From the NCBI GenBank assembly GCA_905197665.1, contig CAJJZP010000001.1:124001-188000 (forward strand): 64,000 bases of DNA, in the 5' to 3' direction. The notes beneath the pieces are model-generated. The model worked only from the letters and a program-made list of their open reading frames with translations. It was not told the origin of the DNA and searched no databases. The stretch's first letter is position 1, and every line of letters starts with the position of its first letter. The position numbers and the translations under genes are program-made. Below, piece by piece: positions 57,763 through 64,000 of the stretch. The DNA is from an uncultured Collinsella sp. (lineage in GTDB: Bacteria; Actinomycetota; Coriobacteriia; Coriobacteriales; Coriobacteriaceae).

Positions 57763-57851
57763 GTGTATAAGATCGCGTAAAGCTGGCAACAATACTTCTC
57801 GAACAACGTGAAGCCGCCCCGTAGGGCGGCCGCCCCAAGAGAGGTGATTCC

Positions 57852-60479
57852 ATGAGAATCGATAAGCTAGCAATGACGTCGCGCGAGGCGCTGCAGACCG
57901 CCATGAGCACGGCTGCCGATGCACAGGCCGGCGCGGTGGAGCCGATCCACCTGCTGTCTGCCCTGCTCGGTGCCGGCGAGCGCAATATCTCCGTGATCAT
58001 CGAGCGCATCGGTGCCGACCCGGCTCAGCTCGCACGCTCCACACAAGATGCCATCGACCATGCGCCCAAGGTGTCGGGCGAGGGTCAGCAGATGGGCCTG
58101 TCCAACGAGCTCGTTCGCGTGATCGAGAAGGCCGAGAAAAAGGCCACCAAGATGGGCGACAGCTTTGTGGTGACCGAGCATCTGCTGATGGCACTTGCCG
58201 AGGACAAGGGTGAGGCGGGTCGCGTGCTGCGTGACGCCGGCGTGACCAAGGAGCGCATCGAGCAAGTCTACGAGGAACTGCGCGGCGATGACCGCGTGAC
58301 GTCTGCCGAGGACAAGACGCAGTTTGAGGCGTTGGAGCAGTACGGTCGCAACATCTGCGATCTGGCCCGCGCCGGCAAGCTCGACCCGGTCATCGGCCGT
58401 ACCGACGAGATCCGCCGTACCATCCAGGTTCTGTCCCGCCGCACCAAGAACAACCCCGTGCTCATCGGCGAGCCGGGCGTCGGCAAGACGGCCATCGTCG
58501 AGGGCATCGCCCAGCGTATCGTGGCCGGCGACGTGCCGAGCACCCTGCGCGACCGCGACCTCATCGAGCTCGACATGAGCGCGCTGGTCGCCGGCGCCAA
58601 GTATCGCGGCGAGTTCGAGGACCGCTTGAAGGCCGTGCTCAAGGAAGTGCAAAAGTCCGAGGGCAAGGTCATCCTGTTCATCGATGAGCTCCACACCATC
58701 GTGGGCGCGGGTGCCACCGAGGGCTCCATGGATGCCGGCAACATCCTGAAGCCGGCGCTCGCCCGTGGCGACTTGCACGCAATCGGCGCGACTACGCTCG
58801 ACGAGTATCGCAAGTACATCGAGAAGGACGCGGCACTCGCCCGTCGTTTCCAGACCGTTATGGTGAGCGAGCCTACCGTCGAGGACACCATCTCGATCCT
58901 GCGTGGCCTGAAGGAGAAGTACGAGATCTTCCACGGCGTGCATATCACCGATAGCGCGCTCGTGGCAGCTGCCGACCTCTCCGATCGCTACATTGCCGAC
59001 CGCTTCCTGCCCGACAAGGCCATCGACTTGGTCGATGAGGCCGCAAGCCGCCTGCGCATGGAGCTCGACAGCATGCCGGTCGAGATTGACGCCACCACGC
59101 GTCAGCTCACCCAGCTGCAGATCGAGGAGCAGGCGCTCATGAAGGAGACCGACGACGCCTCCAAGGAGCGTCTGGAGGCCCTGCGCCAGGAGATTGCCGA
59201 GGTCCAAGAAAAGCTCAACGTGCAAAAGGCCGGCTGGCTCAACCAGAAGAACGCCATCGACCACGTGCAGGAGCTTAAAGGCCAGCTCGACGAGGCCAAG
59301 AGTGAAGAGGAGCGCGCGACGCGCAACGGAAACTTGGGCCGTGCGTCCGAGCTGCGCTATTCCGTGATCCCGGGTCTGCAGCAGCAGATTCAGGATTCCG
59401 AGGCTGCGCTCGAGGCACAAAAGCAGCAGGACGGCGAGGGCCTCAACGAGCAGGTGACCTCCGATGAGATCGCCGAGGTCGTGAGCGCCTGGACCGGCGT
59501 GCCCGTGTCCAAGATGATGCAGGGCGAGCTCGACAAACTGAAGGGCTTGGAGGACGAGCTGCATAAGCGCGTCATCGGCCAGGACGAGGCGGTCTCCGCC
59601 GTGGCCGCGGCCGTGCGCCGCAGCCGTGCGGGCCTCTCCGATCCGGACAAGCCCATCGGCAGCTTCTTCTTCCTGGGCCCCACCGGCGTGGGCAAGACCG
59701 AGCTCGCCAAGGCACTGGCCGAGTGCCTGTTCGACGACGAGCGCGCGCTCGTGCGTATCGACATGTCCGAGTACATGGAGAAGTTCAGCGTCCAGCGTCT
59801 GATCGGTGCGCCTCCGGGATACGTGGGCTACGACGAGGGCGGCCAGCTCACCGAGGCCGTGCGCCGTCGTCCGTACTCCGTGATCTTGCTCGACGAGATG
59901 GAGAAGGCTCATCCGGATGTTTTTAACGTGCTATTGCAGGTGCTCGACGACGGCCGTCTGACCGATGGCCAGGGTCGCCAAGTGTCCTTCAAGAACACGA
60001 TTATCATCATGACGTCCAACGTGGGTTCCAAGGCTATCGCCGATCTGTCCGGCAAGGACGAGGAGGAGATGCGCCATCAGGTCGACGCGGCCATGGCTCA
60101 AACCTTCCGCCCCGAGTTCCTCAACCGTATCGACGATATCGTGGTGTTCCATCCGCTCGGCATGGCGCAGATCGAAAAGATCGTCGATATTCAGCTCGCC
60201 GACGTCCGCGCACGTCTGGCCAAGGAGCGCATGACGCTTGCCATCACCCCGGCGGCCAAGCAGATGCTCGCCGTGGGCGGCCTGGACCCGGTCTTTGGCG
60301 CCCGTCCGCTCAAGCGTCTCGTGCAGCGCGAGGTCGTGGATGCCATTGCCGCCGCTATTATCGACGGTACGGTGCGCGAGGGCGATCAGGTGACGGTCGA
60401 TGCCGACAAGGACGGCGGCTTTACCGTCGTGTGCGACAACACGCCGACGGCCACCTACGAGGTTCCAGACGCCGAGTAG
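57852..60479 (+). CDS. clpB: ClpB disaggregase
   Basis: 875-aa Hsp104/ClpB AAA+ ATPase. The N-domain occupies residues 1-150. AAA1 has Walker [10 protein letters not shown], the middle coiled coil spans about 410-530, and AAA2 has Walker [10 protein letters not shown] with pore loop GYVGYDEGG. It works with DnaK to extract proteins from aggregates. The length is normal and all motifs are intact. The start ATG 57852 has GAGGTG upstream. It shares an operator-like element with dnaK, which suggests joint HspR control. Confidence 0.97.
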   Translation: MRIDKLAMTSREALQTAMSTAADAQAGAVEPIHLLSALLGAGERNISVIIERIGADPAQLARSTQDAIDHAPKVSGEGQQMGLSNELVRVIEKAEKKATKMGDSFVVTEHLLMALAEDKGEAGRVLRDAGVTKERIEQVYEELRGDDRVTSAEDKTQFEALEQYGRNICDLARAGKLDPVIGRTDEIRRTIQVLSRRTKNNPVLIGEPGVGKTAIVEGIAQRIVAGDVPSTLRDRDLIELDMSALVAGAKYRGEFEDRLKAVLKEVQKSEGKVILFIDELHTIVGAGATEGSMDAGNILKPALARGDLHAIGATTLDEYRKYIEKDAALARRFQTVMVSEPTVEDTISILRGLKEKYEIFHGVHITDSALVAAADLSDRYIADRFLPDKAIDLVDEAASRLRMELDSMPVEIDATTRQLTQLQIEEQALMKETDDASKERLEALRQEIAEVQEKLNVQKAGWLNQKNAIDHVQELKGQLDEAKSEEERATRNGNLGRASELRYSVIPGLQQQIQDSEAALEAQKQQDGEGLNEQVTSDEIAEVVSAWTGVPVSKMMQGELDKLKGLEDELHKRVIGQDEAVSAVAAAVRRSRAGLSDPDKPIGSFFFLGPTGVGKTELAKALAECLFDDERALVRIDMSEYMEKFSVQRLIGAPPGYVGYDEGGQLTEAVRRRPYSVILLDEMEKAHPDVFNVLLQVLDDGRLTDGQGRQVSFKNTIIIMTSNVGSKAIADLSGKDEEEMRHQVDAAMAQTFRPEFLNRIDDIVVFHPLGMAQIEKIVDIQLADVRARLAKERMTLAITPAAKQMLAVGGLDPVFGARPLKRLVQREVVDAIAAAIIDGTVREGDQVTVDADKDGGFTVVCDNTPTATYEVPDAE

Positions 60480-60523
60480 ATTTTGGGGCCGGCTTTAAAA
60501 TCTGCCAGCCGTCTCTAAACGCC

Positions 60524-60560
60524 AAGGGCGGCGGATCCAATTGGGTCCGCCGCCCTTTTT
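60524..60560 (+). terminator. Rho-independent terminator after clpB
   Basis: AAGGGCGGCGGATCC pairs with GGTCCGCCGCCCTT, then five Ts. Confidence 0.9.
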
Positions 60561-60612
60561 CGTGCGACAATCGATAATGTTGAACACGATTGCATGGCAA
60601 GGAGATATGCAG

Positions 60613-60807
60613 ATGATAGACAAGAACAAGACGAATGCGCCGGTCGCCAACGCCGCGCCGGCCGCACCCAAGTCTGTGCCCAAGCCTGTGCCCAAGCCGC
60701 GCGACCCCTACATCCGTGCCGAGAACGAGGATGACGACGGCTACGATCCTTATAGCGATCGTCGTCCCGAGCGCGAGCCCCTCTTCGAAGCCGACCCCTG
60801 GCGTTAA
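60613..60807 (+). CDS. 64-aa proline-rich acidic protein, unknown
   Basis: A short, probably disordered protein: PKSVPKPVPKPRDPYIRAE in the middle and an acidic-aromatic tail (DDDGYDPYSDRRPE..FEADPWR). No family is recognised. The start ATG 60613 has AAGGAG eight bases upstream; ATG 60607 is too close to that site. It is separated from clpB by a terminator and may have its own promoter. Confidence 0.6.
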   Translation: MIDKNKTNAPVANAAPAAPKSVPKPVPKPRDPYIRAENEDDDGYDPYSDRRPEREPLFEADPWR

Positions 60808-60947
60808 GTAGCTCATTTGGGACGGGGCTTTTTTAGCTACTTTGTTTTCGGCTAGAGGCGTTCATGCCTGCCCCCCTCGGCCGCTCGATATCCTCCGGGA
60901 GGGGCCACTAATAGAAAACTTGCTTATCCATTAATCAAGATACGCAT

Positions 60948-61007
60948 AATCTTGCTCTCCTGCTAATCAAGAATCGTTATAATCTTGATTAGCAGGAGAG
61001 CAAGATT
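60948..61007. repeat. 25-bp perfect inverted repeat before the AAA ATPase
   Basis: The arm 60948-60972 (AATCTTGCTCTCCTGCTAATC + AAGA) is mirrored at 60983-61007. The 10-base loop contains most of a TATAAT (60978-60983). The gene starts nine bases later. A further TAATCAAGAT / AATCTTG pair flanks it on the left. Confidence 0.8.
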
Positions 61008-61015
61008 GGAGAATT

Positions 61016-62368
61016 ATGGCATTCAACGACTTGGTGGCTCAAAAAATAAAGGACTTTGAGCAACAGGGGATTCCGCAGGTCTTTGAGCGCGACCTTGATC
61101 TGGGCAACCCGCAGGAGCCAAAGCGCGACAACATCGTATATGTGATTGTGGGCGCCCGTCGTTGTGGAAAGACGTATCGCCTGTATCAGGAGATACGGCG
61201 GCTTCAGGGCCAAGGCGTCGAGCTTGACCGGATGCTATATTTCAATTTTGAGGATGAGCGCTTGCGTCCGTATGAGCCATCGCTACTAGCGGACGTGCTC
61301 GATACATTCTATGCACTATATCCTGCTGCTCGAGGCGAGGGCGCCTACCTTTTCTTTGACGAGATCCAGGAAATACCCGAATGGGGTGCGTTTCTGCGAC
61401 GCGTGGTCGATACGGAGAAGGCGACCGTTTACGTGACGGGATCTTCTTCTAAGATGCTGTCCTCAGAACTTAAGAGCGAGTTCAGGGGCCGTTCTCTTGT
61501 GCGAGAGCTTTTTCCGTTGAGTTTTTCGGAATACGTCCGATATAAGACGGGGAGCGTTCCTGAGCCGGATGCACCCTTTTCATCGAGCGATGCAGCACTG
61601 CTTCGACATCATCTGATCGGATATCTCGAGCGAGGGGGATTCATCGCGACACTTGAGCAGACGCCCGCAGACGCGATTCAGCTGCTACAGGAATATGCGT
61701 CGCGAACGGTCGCCATGGACGTTGTGGAGCGTTACGACGTCAAGAGCCCTCGTTTGGCCTCACTGTTTCTGACGCGGTGTATGGCATCTTCGGGACGAGA
61801 GCTGTCGGTGAACAAGGTGTACAACGAGTTCAAGAGCAGGCAGATACCCGTCAGTCGTAATTCGCTCAGCGACTTACTTGAGTATTACGAGGACGCCTAC
61901 CTGCTGTTTTCTGTGCCGGAGTTTACGCGTTCACTTGCAAATAATACGCGGTCTGCGTCTAAAGTCTACGCTGTCGATCCTGCGATGTTTGGAGCATTCT
62001 CTCCCGCATCGGCATTGGACCAGGGCCAGAGGCTCGAGACTGCGGTGTTCAATGCGCTCAGAAGAAGGACTCCTGCGGTGCGGGTCGGTTCGGTCTGCCG
62101 CCTACTGGTCAAGGAGAAGAATAAAAGCCATGAGGTTGACTTTGTGGCTGGGGATGCACTTCTCATGCAGGCTTATAGCCTGACTCAGGTGAGTGTGGAT
62201 ATGGCAAGCGAGAAAACGCGCGAACGCGAAATTGCAGCCCTCGATGCCTCGATGGCCCAGTTTGATCTTGGCGAGTCGGTAATCGTTACTATGGATGAAC
62301 AGGCCGATATTCCATGTGAACACGGTGTGGTACACGCTGTGCCCGCATGGAAGTGGCTCCTTGCCTAA
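61016..62368 (+). CDS. AAA ATPase (AAA_14/DUF4143 type)
   Basis: 450-aa ATPase. Walker A GARRCGKT is at residues about 45-52, Walker B YLFFDEIQEIPEW at about 112-124, sensor VTGSSSKML at about 140-148, followed by a winged-helix region and a C-terminal DUF4143 domain ending with a PD-(D/E)xK-like core (LETAVFNALRRR, KSHEVDFVAG). Such proteins are common, often horizontally moved, and of unknown role; a nuclease-linked or DNA-binding job is suspected. The start ATG 61016 has GGAG upstream. It may repress itself through the inverted repeat. Confidence 0.85.
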   Translation: MAFNDLVAQKIKDFEQQGIPQVFERDLDLGNPQEPKRDNIVYVIVGARRCGKTYRLYQEIRRLQGQGVELDRMLYFNFEDERLRPYEPSLLADVLDTFYALYPAARGEGAYLFFDEIQEIPEWGAFLRRVVDTEKATVYVTGSSSKMLSSELKSEFRGRSLVRELFPLSFSEYVRYKTGSVPEPDAPFSSSDAALLRHHLIGYLERGGFIATLEQTPADAIQLLQEYASRTVAMDVVERYDVKSPRLASLFLTRCMASSGRELSVNKVYNEFKSRQIPVSRNSLSDLLEYYEDAYLLFSVPEFTRSLANNTRSASKVYAVDPAMFGAFSPASALDQGQRLETAVFNALRRRTPAVRVGSVCRLLVKEKNKSHEVDFVAGDALLMQAYSLTQVSVDMASEKTREREIAALDASMAQFDLGESVIVTMDEQADIPCEHGVVHAVPAWKWLLA

Positions 62369-62384
62369 TCATCTACGGATCTGT

Positions 62385-62409
62385 GGGGCCAGGACCTCCT
62401 GGCCCCTTC
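62385..62409. terminator. terminator between convergent genes
   Basis: GGGGCCAGGA and TCCTGGCCCC form a 10-bp stem followed by TTC. Confidence 0.7.
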
Positions 62410-62441
62410 ATCACGGTTGGGGAGTACCATGATGCGCCCGG

Positions 62442-63944
62442 CTAGTCCTGGGCTTTGATGCTCGGCAGGAGAATCTGGGCGAGGTAGTCGGTCTCTAGTT
62501 TGGTCGCAGCGTCGGCCTTGCCGTCTTTGCCGACCAGTACGTTCTTGATCTGGCTATAGGTGTAGCGGTTGCCGGTCGTGAGCTCGACAAGCTCAATGGC
62601 CGTGTCCATGGGGTAGGTCGACACGGGATTCTGCGTCCGTCCGTTGATGGTCTGGGGCACCACGTACGGATAGGCGGGGCCGCTGGCGTAGACGGTATAA
62701 CCGTTGCCTAGGTTGGCCGCACCCAAAACCGTATCGCCTTCATCGGGCGTAAAGCTCTCGCCCTCGCGCACCGCGACGAGCGTCACAATCGGCGTATCGC
62801 TGTCGCCGGCAAGATAGATGCATAGCGTGCTGCCATTTTGCCAAGTCTCGACCTTGCCGTACCACTCGACGGGGATATCGAGCTGGTAGAGGTCGGTTGC
62901 CTTGTGACGGGCGTCGGCATCACGGGCCGCCTGTGCCTTTTGCGCGCTCACGGCATTGACGGCGGCGTCGCGCCGCGCGGTTGCCGCCTGCTGGAGCACC
63001 TTGGCGGTGGCGGAGGAGCTCGCGCCTCCCTCCTCGGCATATTTGGCGGCGGCATCGATCTGGTCGTCGGTTACCGTGTCGGCCGAAGGCACCTTGAGCT
63101 TAAAGGTGACCTGGGCACTTAAATCCTGTCCATCGCTCTTAACGGTGACCTGCGTCTTGGTGGTCGGGACGGTATAGATGGTGCCGTCGGCCGCGATGGG
63201 GGAGGCAGCGATGGAGAGCGTGTAGTCACCGGGTAGTAGTTTGATGCCACGGCCGTGCTCGTCAACATAGAGTGTTTCGCTTACGGAGGATCCGTCAGAA
63301 TCCTGGCCACTTACCTGTACGGGAATCTTGGAGCCGGTGGAACAGTCGAGCCCCGCGGCATGTACGCCAATCTGCACCGACATCATCGTGTGGGCATTGG
63401 CGGCGGCGATGGCAGCCTGCTCTTGCCGGTATCCGTTCCAGGCTGCGTAGCCTGCGCCGCCGGCGACGAGCGCAACGGCCACAGCGCCGGCGACCATTAG
63501 ATTGCGGCGCTTGGGCGACATCTTGCGATGGCGGACCTCGGCCTCATGTGCCGAAGGAACGGACGGTAGAGGAATATCGCCCATGGCGATGGTCTCGTCC
63601 ACGGCAGGCGCGGAGCCTAAGCCAGGGAGCTCGCGGGTCAGCGAATCTTCGGCCGGCAAGCTGTCGAGCAAGATGGTTTCTTCGCTCGTGTCGGATTCGG
63701 GCTGGTCGTCGGCCCCGCATTCGGATTCCTGGTGCCCCGCTTCGTCTTCGGTGGGCGCGGCGCCATCGTCTTTTGCATCCTGATCATCGGGCTGCGCCTC
63801 GATTTCCGGCTCATCCTGCACATCAACGCTCGAATCGTCAAACGCAATCTCGGCCAGCGCGATCTGGTCTAGGCTCTCCAGGGCCTCGGCGCATGCTTCT
63901 GCATCTTGGGCCGCATCCTCTTGGCCCATCGTCTCATCTTTCAT
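62442..63944 (-). CDS. single-pass membrane protein with acidic cytoplasmic domain
   Basis: 500-aa protein with three parts. Residues 1-140 are acidic and low complexity (DDQDAKDDGAAPTEDEAGH), with no cysteine-rich motif. KMSPKRRNLMVAGAVAVALVAGG gives a positive stop and one TM helix (about 148-172). Residues 180-500 are extracytoplasmic, starting with a carboxypeptidase-like beta domain (YVDEHGRGIKLLPGDYTLSI), then an Ala-rich coiled region and a C-terminal domain (IPVEWYGKVETWQNGSTLCIYLAG). No family is recognised. Type II topology suggests a surface or cell-wall role. The start ATG 63944 has GGGGGA upstream. Confidence 0.7.
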   Translation of the reverse strand: MKDETMGQEDAAQDAEACAEALESLDQIALAEIAFDDSSVDVQDEPEIEAQPDDQDAKDDGAAPTEDEAGHQESECGADDQPESDTSEETILLDSLPAEDSLTRELPGLGSAPAVDETIAMGDIPLPSVPSAHEAEVRHRKMSPKRRNLMVAGAVAVALVAGGAGYAAWNGYRQEQAAIAAANAHTMMSVQIGVHAAGLDCSTGSKIPVQVSGQDSDGSSVSETLYVDEHGRGIKLLPGDYTLSIAASPIAADGTIYTVPTTKTQVTVKSDGQDLSAQVTFKLKVPSADTVTDDQIDAAAKYAEEGGASSSATAKVLQQAATARRDAAVNAVSAQKAQAARDADARHKATDLYQLDIPVEWYGKVETWQNGSTLCIYLAGDSDTPIVTLVAVREGESFTPDEGDTVLGAANLGNGYTVYASGPAYPYVVPQTINGRTQNPVSTYPMDTAIELVELTTGNRYTYSQIKNVLVGKDGKADAATKLETDYLAQILLPSIKAQD

Positions 63945-64000
63945 ATATCCCCCAAGCTCAATATCGGGACAACACTGTACCCAAAAACGGGGCTCCATAG

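Overview
The window reads as chromosomal DNA of a high-GC anaerobic gut actinobacterium of the Coriobacteriia, most likely Collinsella. That is inferred from the mix of phosphotransferase (PTS) sugar uptake with GH1 phospho-glycosidases, a dnaK-grpE-dnaJ-hspR cluster, Ni-hydrogenase maturation genes, and very many small palindromic intergenic repeats. No database search was possible, so the genus is an inference. I see no rRNA, tRNA or CRISPR.

Bases 1-25 kb are a sugar-catabolic region. It holds a LicT/BglG antiterminator with its leader hairpin, two PTS EIIBC permeases (1080-2450, 9995-11422), a lone EIIA (24526-25062) that could serve both, and two GH1 6-phospho-beta-glucosidases with matching upstream element sets. 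Around these are a DUF1593 nucleoside-hydrolase-like protein, two alpha/beta hydrolases, a DUF4038 (apiosidase-like) glycosidase, a frameshifted GH106-like glycosidase divergent from an AraC regulator, and an RpiR regulator. Housekeeping genes in between are mgtA (with a candidate leader peptide), pyrE, and a regulator fusing an XRE helix-turn-helix to a desulfoferrodoxin-like domain.

Bases 25-34 kb hold a lipoprotein, a HAD phosphatase, and a minus-strand nickel/hydrogenase maturation cluster: an 82-aa unknown, nikR, hypF, hypC, hypD and hypE. hypA, hypB and hydrogenase subunits are absent. Thioredoxin follows.

Bases 34.3-43.9 kb look like an acquired island with insertion-sequence debris at both ends. 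Its cargo is an ECF-type importer (S, T and double-ATPase A), an AraC activator, and two YbtP/YbtQ-like ABC half-transporters, the first broken by a one-base frameshift. Arginine codons there are often AGG/AGA, unlike the flanks. The right end is a patchwork of MFS, IstB and IS3 fragments followed by a 213-bp MITE-like inverted repeat.

Bases 44-48 kb are the nadA-nadB-nadC-niaR operon behind a 19-bp perfect palindrome, then a 2[4Fe-4S] ferredoxin. Bases 48.7-60.5 kb are the heat-shock genes dnaK-grpE-dnaJ-hspR and clpB; dnaK and clpB share a 27-bp operator-like element. Between them lie an aconitase-family hydratase and two small membrane-anchored proteins. The window ends with a 64-aa protein, an AAA ATPase (DUF4143 type) behind a 25-bp perfect inverted repeat, and a large single-pass surface protein.

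Intergenic regions carry at least six families of short palindromic repeats. Several share a GGGGACAG-like core and show compensatory base changes, so they probably act or spread as folded nucleic acid.
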